A DNA stretch of 64,000 nt. It comes from Phoronis australis (Eukaryota > Phoronida > Phoronidae). The position numbers were made by a program, and so were the translations under genes. The stretch's first letter is position 1. Every line of letters begins with the position of its first letter. The DNA is taken from NCBI GenBank assembly GCA_002633005.1, contig NMRA01000051.1, positions 126,001-190,000 on the forward strand. Direction: 5' to 3'. Below, piece after piece: positions 11,583 through 23,362 of this stretch. Below the pieces are notes generated by a model. It worked only from the letters and a program-made list of their open reading frames with translations. It ran no database searches and was not told the DNA's origin.

Positions 11583-13391
11583 GATTCTCGACTCCGTGAT
11601 AGCTTGCTGCAGTATTTACTTACTTAAAAGTTTGTTACATCAGTGTTGTTATTTTGTACAGTGAGCCTATGACTTTTATTACAAAAATAAATTGATTAAT
11701 AAATTGATTGAATTGAAACTGATGGATGGATTTTATTTATTAACAATTATAAAACACATTTTTATTGTGTTTCTGTACTTCTTATGTATACTTCATTTTC
11801 AAACAGTTATAAATTATTGAAAATAACAGTTACTTGGAACGTCAAATATTTGTGAGATTGAACTCTACGTGCGTTTATATTCATAACCATTTTTGGTCCA
11901 TGTGCATTAGTGTAGACCACTGAGTGTATTTTAGTAGTTTACCACAATATATCGTAGACCACTGGCTGCATTCTTTTGAATAGCCTGTCCGATGTACATC
12001 ATAGAATGTACCATGTATTCACGAGTGTGGTCACTATATAAATATAGAAATTACCAATGATGGGTCTCGTTAAGGTGGCCAGTGCTATCAATATATAGGA
12101 TTTACCAAATCTATGACATGTACTATGAATTGTTGATAGTGGGATTGTATGGGTAATACCATAGAAAAATCCAACCTAAATTCGTAATTTGCCTTTCCCG
12201 CGCTCTTAGCTAATTTCCATTTCCACCGACAGCTTTGGTTTTCCAAACAGGTTTCATTTTTACAAGTTAGGATTGATTTTCCAAACAAGATTGATTTTTG
12301 CGAATTAGGTCTGATTATTGTATTCGTTATATTTTGCCCTTTCCGGGACCCATACACAAACTATATCCACATTTACACTTCCTCCATTAGTCATGCCGGT
12401 TTGTTTGTATAAAACGCTACTTTTTGACGATTCGACCAGCCAATCAGAAGCGCCGGTGTAAAATTTTTTTCGGAAAAAAATTAAATAACACCTTAGGTGA
12501 CACTGAAAAGTTAGGCTGCGGCCGCGGCCAATTTGCACTCCTAAAATATTAAAATGTTGGGGTAAGCCAAGTTTGGGGGCATTTTTTCAGTAGGCACTGC
12601 ATGTAGGCTCAGCGAATGTGGTTCGTTTGTGTTTGTGAACATGCTGAAAATGAAAAAAGGCCACTTTCTCGGCTGTAGCTGCACTCTTCTTCAAGATAGT
12701 GGCCCCCTGTTGCATTTGTGCATTGCTGTGTAGCAACTGAAAAATTGGCCGCCATTTCAGGTAGCCCTCAAACAAGCCAAATTTTCAAAAAAATAGTAGG
12801 TACTTTTGGACCACATTTTTGGAATCGGTAGAAAAATTGCTGTAGGAATCTAATGGTAGCTTTAGTCGAGCATTGGCAGGGAAGTGGTGGTTTTGGGGTG
12901 GAAAGTGCCGATTTTGCATTTTTTTTGCCCTTATTTTTCTTAGTCTGACTTGCTTTCCACTGGGAGTGAAAGGGTCAAAAATACAAGAGAGAATAAAGTT
13001 TCTGTGCTCATCTGTAGGGCTTGTGATGTGAAATGACTGAAACCTTTTCTTTACTTGCATGCAGTTTTTGACAGAGTGAAGAAAGGGCGAAGAGTCCATT
13101 GACGTGTGTTCTGACAGACAAACCCCTGTGATAACTGTTCAGTGCCTCCCGACCCTCTTTCACAGTGCCAAGAAAGGTAGCACTGTCGTATGTTGTTTAA
13201 CATGGCTCCTTATTGGTTAAAGTTATGAAACCGATATCATGATATTTAGTCATTTCCATTGGTTGAAATTTGCGTAGTTTGGCGTCCACCTTTGACTTGA
13301 TTAGGTGCAATTTATTAATACGGGTAGTGATCGAAGTGAACAAAATCAATGGAACTCTGATCCAATGGCTTAAGCCCAAACATGTACTGTG
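11583..13391. other. non-coding stretch left of the THAP element
   Basis: No supported gene. A GCGGCCGCGGCC GC-rich site lies near 12520. The minus-strand frames at 12088-13099 show no domain and no splice pattern. Confidence 0.4.
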
Positions 13392-13489
13392 CTTAAAGGA
13401 GAATGCCACTTGATTTAATTAGTCTTTTTGACCATCTTAATCGGTCAACGCAGCGACGTCAGTGGTTCTTCCGCAGAGCGAGTGCCACT

Positions 13490-13594
13490 ATGGTGTGGTG
13501 TATCGTTCCCGCTTGTGCGAACTGTGAAGCTGAGAGGAAAGCGGGTATATCGTTTCTACCACCCGTTTGTGAGGTAAAGAGCAATTTGCGCTAG
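13490..13594 (+). pseudogene. truncated THAP-domain start in left arm
   Basis: The frame opens MVWCIVPACANCEAERKAG and parallels the right-arm THAP frame. It keeps the first two cysteines (C-x4-C) but loses homology after GISF and stops after 34 residues. It is the inverted-repeat copy of the transposase start, not an independent gene. Confidence 0.65.
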
Positions 13595-13957
13595 AACATC
13601 TTGCTCTCGTCACTTATGTGTTTAGAACGCGTAAATGGGGCAAGGCGGAAAGAAGCATCTCTACTGCGCTTGTGTAATGACCTCAATACGGGTTCTTTGT
13701 CTCTTCAACTCCCGTGATTTGTACACGTGAGCATTTGTGACACACTCTCCAGCCTACAACTTCCGTCTTGCCACAGTTAGTGAATTGTGTGTGTAAACGG
13801 GCGCTTGACACCGATCAGTTTGTTCCGTGTCAGTTGCGCCGGGCCAAAAGTTGATGTCTAAACGGGACTTAATATCCGGGTATGCGCAATTGTTATACCG
13901 ACTCGTCTGTATAATCCCGCTAACTCTAGCCGAATTTCATGCTTTCCGTAGTATTTA

Positions 13958-14340
13958 GACCGGGATCCCACACATTTTGGGCATGAGAAAGTAACCAATT
14001 TTCTTTGGTGCCACAGTGCTCTCTGGGTATCCTCATGCTTGGAAATGGCCGTCTGGCAGGTTCACTCGTTTGGGTCTCGTCAGGGGAGCCAAGAGAATGA
14101 CAATCAAAAATTGAGCTAGATCAATTTTTCTGGTAACCACTTAAAACTGTCTACAATACGTAAAACGTAATCCACTGTATCAAAATAAGTCACTGCCAGA
14201 CAATTTCAGTGGTGGGGAGTATCAGCCAGGCGGTTATAAGCAGCTAGGTAAAAAAATGAGCTAGATCAATCGAAGAGGTAACCGCCTTAAACCAGTTGCA
14301 AAATATTCACCGTGAGCCGAACCAACTCTAATGATGGTTG
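13958..14340. repeat. interspersed repeat segments shared with 22.2-22.4 and 26.1-26.25 kb
   Basis: The part at 13958-14110 matches 26085-26245 in reverse (TTTCTTTGGTGCCACAGTGC, GGCCGTCTGGCAGGTTC). The part at 14104-14340 matches 22195-22420 in reverse (GGGGAGTATCAGCC, GAGCTAGATCAAT, TATTCACCGTGAGCC). These pieces lie inside the THAP element and are non-coding. Confidence 0.65.
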
Positions 14341-14986
14341 TTCATTCCCATGGTTACTGCTATTGACTTCTCCACTGCGAACTGAACAATACGTCAGGGA
14401 GAATAGACCCCTCAAACCAAATTGGGAATAGTGTGTGAGTTTCATTTGTATGCCAACCATAATCATTTGGTGTCAGTCCATCCCCAGGACTTGCCGCTAC
14501 GGCACGGATCAATAGTGCTGTGACGTACTAACTTAGTTCCGCGAATCTTCATCTGCAGGCTACGAAGACAAGTGGGAGCAACGCGCAGTCAATTCGTTTT
14601 ACATTTGCAAGCGGGTTCTTCTGAAAGAAAATTAAAAAATATAAGCATAAGTGACTTTGATAGTAGCTATACATTATCAGATCGAATAATTATATTGTTT
14701 ACGGGTTATCACTTTTTACCTCAACAACTTTGCCAGTCATGTCCATAAGTTTGACAAACCGGCCCTCGTTAACTTCTTTGACCTTGCGTACATGTGATAC
14801 ACGAATTTAGTGACAAACCGACATCGATGCTGTCACGCACATCTACAAAAGTGATGAACATATTGGTGAGCTTTTCATCACTTTCAGCAATGTCCAAGGG
14901 CTTAACTTTGCCTTTCCCAAAAATGAGGAATGACGTATAAGACTAATTCATAATAGAAACATTTTTAATTTAAAGGAGGCAATCAT

Positions 14987-15616
14987 TTACATGGCAGACG
15001 TAATCACAGCTAATTGAATACTCGTCAATACTGTAATTACCAAAATTTCGATAACATACCTGTAAAAGACAGATGTGTAGTCACATCCAGTGAAGGCATG
15101 GTATTCAGGCATTGCTCTGGCAAGTCCGTATTTTCGCTCTTCAAGAACATTTGGAAATGTACGTTGATCAATCTCCTGCTGCTTCCCATCCCACAGTCCA
15201 TGACAACGTTGGTCGTGGATAGTATTTCTCGCAGTTGCTGTCCTAGTGTCATTCCAGATTACTAAAAAAAAAACCGTATCTGAAGCCCTCATTACCACAT
15301 AGCCGAAAGGGATGTTTGCGACGTGGAACGCAATTAACGTGTCCGATTCCTCGTGGTCGCCTTGGAGGTTTTGTCTCCATGATGTGCTGGTCATCGTCGG
15401 GAAACAACTGGTAGCAGTCGGCAAACAAGGTTTTCCCACCAATTTATATACCAGTTCATTCTTGAACGCGGTGTTACTAAGAAGTGCTTGTGAGCTCTGT
15501 CGCATAGTTTGATCAGGCCTTGTTGGCATACATGGAATTAGTTCGCCGCGTTGTTTCCGTTTACGGTTCATAATTGAGTTTTCAACATACTTGTCTTCGT
15601 ACAGACCACTGACCAC
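14987..15616 (-). pseudogene. transposon-derived protein fragment with HAFTGCD motif
   Basis: The minus-strand frame contains HEESDTLIAFHV, then VVMRASDTVFFLVIW, and ends MPEYHAFTGCDYTSVFYR. This order of EEsDT, xRxxDT and HAFTGCD-TS motifs recurs in multicopy transposon-associated proteins of marine invertebrates, as I recall them. The biochemical role is not established to my knowledge. The segment between motifs is scrambled relative to that pattern and both ends are truncated, so it is probably dead. Confidence 0.6.
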
Positions 15617-15763
15617 ATCGATCGTGCAACTGATCCTAAGTTGCGCCTATTCCCGTCTATGAGATGACTGAATGTAGAAGAAATCCGCCATCAAAAACCT
15701 TCACGTAGCCCTGCAGAAAGTCTTCATCTGTTATAGGTTCTGTCTGGAACAATTCAAGTTTTT

Positions 15764-16255
15764 TCAACAAAGCAGACTTTTCGGATTTGACGAGTGAGCA
15801 AGTGATAACGGATGAGGTGTGACTGGATGTGAGCGAAGTTTTCGGAGGTCGAAGTCGGTCCTCTCTACTACAACTGCGATTATGTGTATGAACAAATCTC
15901 TGAGACTCTCTGCGGTTGTCTTGTTTCTCTGTGAGACCGATGACTTGGTTTTCTTCTTCACGCTATCAGCAGCGAAATTTTGGACAGCTGTACGTTTCGC
16001 TGGTCGCAGAAACCTACTGCTGTTGTTTTCCCATTCGTGTTGGAATTTCTCTCTCGCATCATGGCCTCGGATCAGTGCATTGATCAGATAGTCTTCCGTT
16101 GCTTGGGATGCTGCTAAGCCAGTTGCGATGTTAACCAGACCAGTTGGAACATCGTCCGCAAACGAATTGCAGAAATTGTCGATTTTCACACTGAGTGATG
16201 CCATTTGATAGTTACCTTTTTGATTATTGAAGGATTGCATTCTACCCGATTTCAA
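15764..16255 (-). pseudogene. transposon-derived protein fragment (middle part)
   Basis: This is a 163-codon minus-strand frame upstream of the HAFTGCD fragment, separated from it by about 150 bp. Its centre (LVNIATGLAASQATEDYLI, then a charged helix) resembles the helical segment preceding the EEsDT region in the same kind of element. A basic patch, KKKTKSSVSQRNK, follows. It is probably part of the same former coding region, now frameshifted or split by an intron. Confidence 0.45.
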
Positions 16256-16747
16256 GTCTTGCCATTGTTTTAAAGGAGCATTCCACCCAAAAAAACAACC
16301 TATTTTGTATCAATTTAGATCCAGTAGTTCTACTCGATAACGGCACATTTGGTTGCGTTACCTGACACCTTACGGCAGACGGAGGTGTTGAAATTATCCA
16401 ATGACGTCATCGGTTTCACACGCCGTCTGTTCAGCAGTTCACAACACGGGTTACTGGTGTCAGCTTATCGCTTTAATTCATCGTTTAACACCAATAAATT
16501 ATCAAACCTCGATGTAAAACCCTTAAAAATACACCGAGTTCCTACATAAACGTGCTGTAACGGATTGGTATTTGGACACACCGTAGCTTACAAAGCTCAG
16601 CAGGTCAATTTACCAAGGTCGTAGCAGGAGTTTGGGGTCTGTTCGGAGATAAATTCGAAATATTCTTCCGTGAAATACAGACAGGAGAACATAGATTTGT
16701 GTTGTTTAGACTTGTGATTTTTGAGTTCTAAACACACAGAACGCTTG

Positions 16748-16859
16748 TTATCCCGGCCAGTGGCTCGAAATCCGATCAGGCCCGTCGCGACTAGACTGAC
16801 TCGTTATCCCGGCCAGTGGTTCGGAACCGGTCAGACCCGTCGCGGCCGCCGGGACTGGC
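16748..16859. repeat. 56-bp tandem duplication
   Basis: TTATCCCGGCCAGTGG recurs at 16748 and 16804. Each copy is followed by a diverged GG(C)CAGACCCGTCGCG segment. It lies in GC-rich sequence inside the THAP element. Confidence 0.7.
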
Positions 16860-17560
16860 ACGAACATAAACCAGCTTGAGTTGGAAACTAAACCTATCCA
16901 GTCACGAAAAGACTATAATAGCAAGCCAAAGAAATAATGTGCACGTAATTATTTATGTGAATTAGCCACGAAACTGAAAATCTACTCACTTGTCGGGGGC
17001 CGCGAAGTCAGGTTCCCCTTCCACAGACCGTCAGGGCAAAGGCTGTGCAGTAACGATGATTTGAAGTCAGTAGCATTGCGCTCATACGGCCTCGGTGCCC
17101 GGTCAATTGACCTATCACCAGGATTTTGAGTGACGGCTTAACTGACCATTTAGAAAGCAGCATTACTGACGCACCTTCGTTTCCAAGCCGCCATTTTAAC
17201 TGACAGAAACACGTTGCCGGGTAAGACTTATTGTTTGTTAGTCGCAAGGGGGCGGAGCTTGCAATAGGTCAATTTACCTTTATTGCCGGCATCAAAAGCC
17301 GGTAACGCAGTAGTTTATTCATTGCCGGCTTCTCAACATTTGCACTCACGAATACTGCAAAGTCATAACAATTTGTATCTCAATGAGACAGACTTTGTTT
17401 CAGTTCTATATAAGTATTGGTTAGGATGAGAATAATTCATTTTGAAACAGAACGCAGAAAATAAACGTCTGCATGGCAACTCGCCCGGCGCCAATCCCGA
17501 CTTAGCCAAGAGCTCATCAGACAAAGACTTCACAGGTCGGATCATTAGATTTCAAGGCTA

Positions 17561-17884
17561 TCAGTTCGAACCGGAATACACTGACCAAGAAATACTAGAG
17601 AGGCGCCGTGAACATGCACAGGCAACGGAAAGTATGGGTAATTCTTTGGTAAGCCGGAATTCGTCAGGGAAATCACTGTTGACGAAATGCCGGCCACAGA
17701 CACGGAGATATTTCACGGCCTCATATTTGCTATTAACAGCGTATCTTTCATTCTTCACTACCGCGAGCCACTTCCTAAGCATTTCGGGCTCTCGAGGAAG
17801 TCGAAAAAACGATATACCTGCTTTCTTCGTAGCTTCGTAGTTCGGACAAGCGGGAACGATACACCGCAATATAGCGGCATTCAC
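17561..17884 (-). pseudogene. THAP zinc-finger domain, transposase N-terminus
   Basis: The frame has the full C2CH signature: C-x4-C in RCIVPACPNYEA, then GISFFRLPREPEMLRKWL with the conserved Trp, then VCGRHF. THAP fingers bind DNA sequence-specifically and occur in P-type transposases and their host derivatives. Where the left-arm copy has ATG, this copy reads ATA, so the start codon appears lost. The frame continues past the finger for about 35 codons and stops. It is transcribed towards 16255 and the HAFTGCD fragment. Confidence 0.75.
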
Positions 17885-18050
17885 TCTGCAGACGAACCAC
17901 TGACGTCGCTGCGTCGTTTCTCACCTTCCTCACGGGTTAACACGACACCTCTCGGCAAGGTGAGGTCAACCGTATAAGAGGCGATGTGGATATAGACCGA
18001 TTAAGACGGTAAAAAAGACTAATTAAATCGGGTGGCATTCTCCTTTAAGT

Positions 18051-18905
18051 TCAGTTACAGCCATTGCCCTTCGTGTCATAGAGAGGTGAAAATCGACGCA
18101 TTGCATTCTCAGAGTTGCGGAAAGCCACTATCCCTATCATGCTTGATGCTGCATCCCGGTTAACGCCGGACTGTTCCAAAGAGAGGTCAACAGCCGAACT
18201 ACTGAAGTTCTTCCTCGTACGTCGCACTGAGTACGCGCCGTTTAACAGCACTTCAAGTAATATTGGGTCTGTGAATGTCAACTTTTGGTAAAGCAATGTT
18301 CTCCTGTTAGCGTAGATTGGGCGGTTCAGCCAGGGCAAAAGAATACATCTAGGAATGTCGGGGAAAATGTTGATATAGCCACTGACGTCATTGGTCTTGA
18401 CGCATCTCTGGAGTTCTCTGTGGGTGTAGTTTATGAGAAAGATGTAGATTGTCCAAAACCGAGCAGTTTTGCTAAATTCTTCATTAATCACTGTGCAAAA
18501 TGAAAGTAGCTTGCACGCATACATAACGCAGACGGTAGCAAAAGACGCTATTTCGCGATTATTCCTCGTTTTAGCAGTTGCATCAAACGAAGAAGTGGAT
18601 TTGGGTAAAATTCGTCCGAAAACAGAGGGAAATGGTTTAGACTGGTAAAATAGGACTACGAAAAAGCGAGATTCGTGCAAACACAATGTGCCATCCGGAC
18701 TTTTAGGTTTTGTTTTCAATAGTGAATAATGTGGAGTATTCCGCTGTTGTCGCATAGACTTGTGAAGTCTCTGCAACCTCAGGCGCGGTGTTTCTGTTTT
18801 CTTGCCCTGACGTAAACATGCGGACAAAAATCTGTCACATTGTGTAGCGCCTATGTCGTACGGACTCACTGGCTTTATTGCAAATGGAAGTACCTGGTCC
18901 CTCAA
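18051..18905 (-). pseudogene. decayed transposon coding fragment
   Basis: This 284-codon minus-strand frame directly abuts the right end of the THAP element. Its C-terminal part (RKNFSSSAVDLSLEQSGVNR then DAASSMIGI and NSENAMRRF) resembles a segment found in HAFTGCD-type elements, where EQ(T)-N-DAAS-TGI precedes a basic stretch. A diverged second copy lies on the plus strand at about 29560-30090, sharing RQQRNTPHYSLLKTKPKS and FDATAKTRNNR. The lack of normal composition in the middle suggests part of the frame is accidental. Confidence 0.5.
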
Positions 18906-19017
18906 TGTTGTGCTTATTGAGCGTGAACAGGCGTATTATGAATTTTTTTCCGACTCTCTATGATTTGTCTGACGGGGAAATCCACCGCTGATATTGTCTG
19001 GCATCTTACTGTTGTGC

Positions 19018-19263
19018 CATGTCCAGTGATGGTGAACATCGTTCAATTGGTTTCAAACGGTTATCTGGTGGGTTGATGTAGCTCAACTTGGGTATTAGGG
19101 CGGGGTTAACCCACCACTAGATTTGTCTGACACTGTTTATTATTGGTACCTAGGCTTATGGTGAATATTTTGCAACTGGTTTCATGCGCTTACCTATTGG
19201 GTTGATGTTGCTCAACTCAGATATTTGGTCGTGTCTGGCAGGGCTAACCCACCACAATATTTG
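19018..19263. repeat. two diverged ~100-bp direct repeats
   Basis: Segments at 19021-19117 and 19152-19254 share GGTTTCA, GGGTTGATG, GCTCAACT and CTAACCCACCAC in order. The first half also resembles the repeat at 22195-22250. Confidence 0.6.
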
Positions 19264-19379
19264 TCTGGCAGTGTTTATTCATGATACATGGCAGGCCCGT
19301 AACCGGGGGGGGGGGGTTCTGGGGGTTCGATGGAACCCCCCCGCGGAAAAGGTCCAGCCCCAAGCTATCCGTATGGATG

Positions 19380-19380
19380 G

Positions 19381-19456
<76 letters not shown>
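19380..19456. repeat. (CAA)n microsatellite
   Basis: About 25 uninterrupted CAA units. The same place in the related repeat at 30190 has only AACAACAAAA, so the expansion occurred within a dispersed element (shared AAAATTGTTGCAGCTACTGG). The homopolymer frames across it (Gln, Asn, Thr, Leu) are not genes. Confidence 0.95.
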
Positions 19457-19675
19457 AATTGTTGCAGCTACTGGTAGTACTACCTATAATTATAACTAAA
19501 TTAGACGAATTTGCTTCTGATTCAAAGCTCTTCGCTTAATCATCGGGCAGTACCCGGCCCCAGGACCCAACTTTCCCGAGTGGTGTTTGCGCAGATGACA
19601 GGATCGCGTAGACGATTACAGGAGGCTTTATGTCATTAAACGTACGTGGTTGCTACACCATTATCGTCGATATCG

Positions 19676-20017
19676 TTGGCCAAATGAATGAACGTTACGC
19701 CGTTAAATTACGTACGTAAGTTAATTGTTATTAGAAGCGTAAAGTAATTATTTACGGCGTCAAGTGATTATTTGCAGCGTAAAGTAATTATTTATGACGT
19801 AAAGTAATTATTACATTACTACGTAAAGTAAGTATTTGCGGCGCTCAAAGTCATTTTACGCCGCAAATAATTACTTTACGCCGCAAATAATTACTTTACG
19901 CCGCAAATAATTACTTTACGCCGCAAATAATTTATTTATGACGCACTTAATTACGCCGGTAACAAGAATTATCTTACCCACGTAATTTAACAGCGTAACG
20001 TTCACCCATTTGGGCAA
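19676..20017. mobile_element. foldback MITE with 20-bp inward minisatellite
   Basis: The left arm TTGGCCAAATGAATGAACGT then TACGCCGTTAAATTACGTAC is mirrored at the right end (ACGTAATTTAACAGCGTAAC then GTTCACCCATTTGGGCAA). Inside, GCGTAAAGTAATTATTTACG-type units repeat on the left. Their reverse complements (GCCGCAAATAATTACTTTAC) repeat in tandem on the right, from about 19855 to 19930. The whole unit can fold into one long hairpin. Confidence 0.85.
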
Positions 20018-21026
20018 TGATACGTCATAGGGTAACAAGGAGTGTAGAAGTAAATTTCTTTAACTAACTAAGCGAAATAGCTCTCAAAAAGTAGTGTGGT
20101 GTGAATGTCTTAAAATCGACCAAGAAACAAAACAGCAGAAAATATGATTGTTTTCTTCTATTTTGGTGTACTGGCTAGCATAGTGGGGTGAGGCGCATGA
20201 TTTTCAAATTTCTAATTGAAGGTGATCGTCAAATGATTGTTGTTCATCCAGTGTCCACTTTCATTGTGGATTGGTCAGTGGATTGACATCAAGTGCATGC
20301 GCGTGTACACATGTGTGCGTTTTCATTCTTTTAAATCCAGTACACGTCGACGGTAAGTTCACCATAGGCAGCCTTCTGTCGTTGCTCAAACAAAAACCAG
20401 ACAATTAACTACTGTTCTTGCACTGAGGAAACGAGCATGTTCACAGTATCAAGGAAAAGCAGGTCTAGACCTAATGAAACTTTGGTCAATGAAGAACGAA
20501 GTGTTCCTTTGTCCATCAGTGACAATGGTGCACAGCCTCGCAGACTTCATAAGAGCAACAAACTTAATGCAAAAGATTTCCAAGGTTACGTGTCACTATT
20601 CCGAAGGTTCACTTCTCGGAAAGTCCACTACTCTAAGGTTTCACTACTTCGACAATTCATTACTCTGATTGCCTGCTAATGAGTCGGAACTGACATGAGT
20701 TAAATATTGTTTTTGTGTCCATTTAGTAACCATTTATAAGGTATGCAAGAGTTAAATAGTTCTTAAAACATTGATGTCATTGTTTACAAATGAGCTTAGT
20801 TCCAGTCACTGCTAAGCGTTACTTCTTGAACCTAACTAACGACTCATTCTCAAGCTGGGACAACATCTGGGGCACGGGTCAGGGCTGCGGCGACCTGAAG
20901 ACTGAATGGGACTCTCTGACTTTGTGAAGACTTGCAGGGACAGGGTAGCCTTCTAATTATGTTTAGTTTCGACCAGTTCCGTAGGGTGATGTAATAATTC
21001 ATCAATATCCCTACTTCGTATTCTTT
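20018..21026. other. non-coding stretch
   Basis: No supported gene. An 80-codon frame at 20437-20679 overlaps a second frame of similar length and has no domain. A short TCCGAAGGTTCACTTCTCGG / AAGGTTTCACTACTTCG repeated wording occurs near 20600-20660. Confidence 0.4.
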
Positions 21027-21482
21027 TAAAAGGATAGTAAACCCTGTTTAGATGATTTCCACCAATCCTCGCTCTGTCACCTGCTAATGCATCACTGGCG
21101 TCAATCTTCCAAGTTAAAAGTATACCAAACCCGGTTTTATCCCATTAACAGATACTAAAAACGACTTTCCTATCCAGTTCTCTGAAACTCAATAATGATC
21201 TGAACGGCTCGACAACCCTCTAAAGTTTTGACGAAAATCAGAAAACCCCTTACAAATTCTGCTCAAGGGGCAAGCGTGATCTACGCTTTTAGCGGGTTTC
21301 GCGGCATCTGTGGGAAAAGAACACCCACCAAGGACCATAATGTCCAATTCGTGAGATAGTGGGTATGAATACTTAGTTGATTCCTGCTTTATCTTTCAAG
21401 ATTGACGCCAATGATGCAACAGCAAGTGAGAGAACGAGGATTGCTTAAAATCAACAAAACAGGGTTTAGAATCCTTTTTAAG
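21027..21482. mobile_element. foldback element with ~97-bp inverted ends
   Basis: The left arm starts AAAAGGATAGTAAACCCTG and includes CAATCCTCGCTCTGTCAC and GGCGTCAATCTT. The right arm at 21385-21482 is its imperfect reverse complement (AAGATTGACGCCAATGATGC, GAGAACGAGGATTG, CAGGGTTTAGAATCCTTTTT). The loop of about 260 bp is non-coding. Confidence 0.75.
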
Positions 21483-22194
21483 GAAGGACTCACGTGAAAA
21501 TTCGTACACCCCTTGTCAATGTTTGGACAATATAGTCCTTGGTGGGTGAACCTTTCCCCACAGTTGCCGTGTAATTCGCAAAAAGCGTATGTTGCGCTTG
21601 CTCGTTTAGCAAACTTTGAAAGGAGTGTTCAAAATTTTCAACAAACTTTTGAGGGTTGTCAATGGTTACAGCCGTATTATTTTGTTTCAGAGAACTGGAT
21701 GGGAAAGACGTTTTTAGTTTCTGTCAATAGGCCAAACCCGGATTTGGTATCCTTTTAAAAGTGCAAGAACGTACTTCGTTTTCCGTATTCGTAATACATG
21801 CAGGCAATTTCGTATGCGCATAAAATCAATAGTACGCGGACGCTGTTCTTGGTATAGGTACACCACCCAGCGCATCTAATAACCGAAGTATCGTTTACTT
21901 TGCATGCAAAAGTATAAAAATTAAACCTGCATGGGTTCGAAAATTTAGATATTTTCGGAGTAGTGAACATTCAGAATAGTGTGCTGTGCCCATTTCCAGC
22001 GATGTAAGTAACACGCAAAAATACAACCAGATACAAATTTCTTCAAGTCAGACTAAAAAATTCCGTCTGAATATGTATTTAAGCACGCCTGATTTGAAAG
22101 TTTGGCAGGTCGACTTTGGCAAAATATCAAAAGCCCACTGTCCCAAAAATTCGAATCACCCCCTGCCCAATGCTGGCTACGGGCCTGCCTGGGC

Positions 22195-22420
22195 TCACGG
22201 TGAATATTTTGAGATTGGTTTCATACGGTTACCTCTTCGATAGATCTAGCTCATTTTTTATGCTGGAACCGTCTGGCTGATACTCCCCGACACCGAAATT
22301 GACTGGTCGCTAGTGACCAATTTTGATACATTGGATTACGTAGTAGGTATTGTAGGCAGTTTTAGTGGTTACCAGAAAAATTGACCTAGTTCAGTTTTTG
22401 AGTGTCATTTTCTTTTCTCC
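22195..22420. repeat. interspersed repeat, inverted copy of 14104-14340
   Basis: GGCTGATACTCCCC, GATACATTGGATTACGTA and GGTTACCAGAAAAATTGA are the reverse of the matching pieces at 14.1-14.3 kb. It is non-coding. Confidence 0.65.
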
Positions 22421-22657
22421 CCTGACCACACCCACCAGGGCCAATCTCCGTACTCAGACTCATACTCACACTCGAGATTTCATATTCAAAATCGTGTTCA
22501 CTGGAGTCGCACTCAAAAAAGCGTATTTAATGTCGCATTTCGAGTAGACTCCAAACGTACTCAAATCTGAGAATCGTACTCGAGTTGCCATGGAACTCTT
22601 TATGATGTGAAATGCAAAACCACGTGCTGATTCAGCGCTCCCTACTAGAGCAGTCGG

Positions 22658-23362
22658 CAGAATGGAGACTCTTGACCAAGCACCTTGACCTACATTCTAC
22701 AGCTGCTGATGTCACACGTGGGATGGCGCGTGCTTTGCCACAAGTCACGAGAGTTCATCAACCAGGATCCGAAGACGAAGTGTATTTCTCTGATGGGTGG
22801 CGAATTTGAGTGGAAAAGAATTTTTGTGCCCGTCGTTGAATCAACTCTTTGTTTTAAAACCCCTTTTGTTATAATTATTATTAACATACAATAATTACGC
22901 AATTGCGTATGCGCACTTATAACTCAGCGCGTGGCGTAAGGAAAAGTTATGTATAAATGGGGGTATTTCATTGCTCAAAAGTTATGTCATTGGTGCGAAA
23001 GCGAAAGTTGTAGCCTACATTAATGTTGCAAACCTTTGAAGAGCATGTGCCTCCTGACTTGCCACCACACCACTGAACTTTTAAACACCCTAGCGCTATA
23101 AATCCATGTTCCGTCGCATATTTTAATTAGGTTGAAATCCAACCACCCATATTTTTAATTATGCTTAGTGATTATACATGTGATGTACATGTTACGGGTT
23201 TTATTCTCTTTAGATATTTTCGGTCTTAAGTATTTCGTGGTTAACCAACAACGCTTATGGTTCACCTAAGAGTGAAGCACTGAGCTCATCATGTTCAACG
23301 GCGGTGTAACGTCAGCAGCTGTAGAATGTAGGTCAAGGTGCTTGGTCAAGATTCTCCATTCT
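22658..23362. mobile_element. 705-bp element with ~60-bp inverted ends
   Basis: CAGAATGGAGACTCTTGACC then AAGCACCTTGACCTACATTC at 22658-22717 is repeated almost exactly in reverse at 23303-23362. The interior has no supported gene. The frames at 22612-22902 overlap on both strands and show no domain. Confidence 0.75.

Larger units (their letters stand above)
13392..18049 (-). mobile_element. 4.66-kb THAP-domain DNA transposon with long inverted ends
   Basis: The ends are inverted copies. The left end reads CTTAAAGGAGAATGCCACTT and the right end, reversed, CTTAAAGGAGAATGCCACCC. The match continues through TTTAATTAGTCTTTTT and CTTAATCGGTC, then after about 85 extra bases on the right through GACGTCAGTGGTTC into a THAP reading frame. 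The arms are therefore about 190 and 275 bp. The interior carries decayed minus-strand frames (17561-17884, 15764-16255, 14987-15616). P-element-like transposases also carry an N-terminal THAP finger, but the downstream frames look more like another transposon-derived family with an HAFTGCD motif. No clear target-site duplication was seen. A similar terminus, TAAAGGAGCATTCCACCC, lies inside at about 16270 and may mark a nested element. Confidence 0.75.

Noticed and set aside
19184-19539. Poly-Gln, poly-Asn, poly-Thr and poly-Leu reading frames
   Set aside because: They are six-frame readings of one (CAA)n microsatellite inside a dispersed repeat, without a start context, domain or splice sites.
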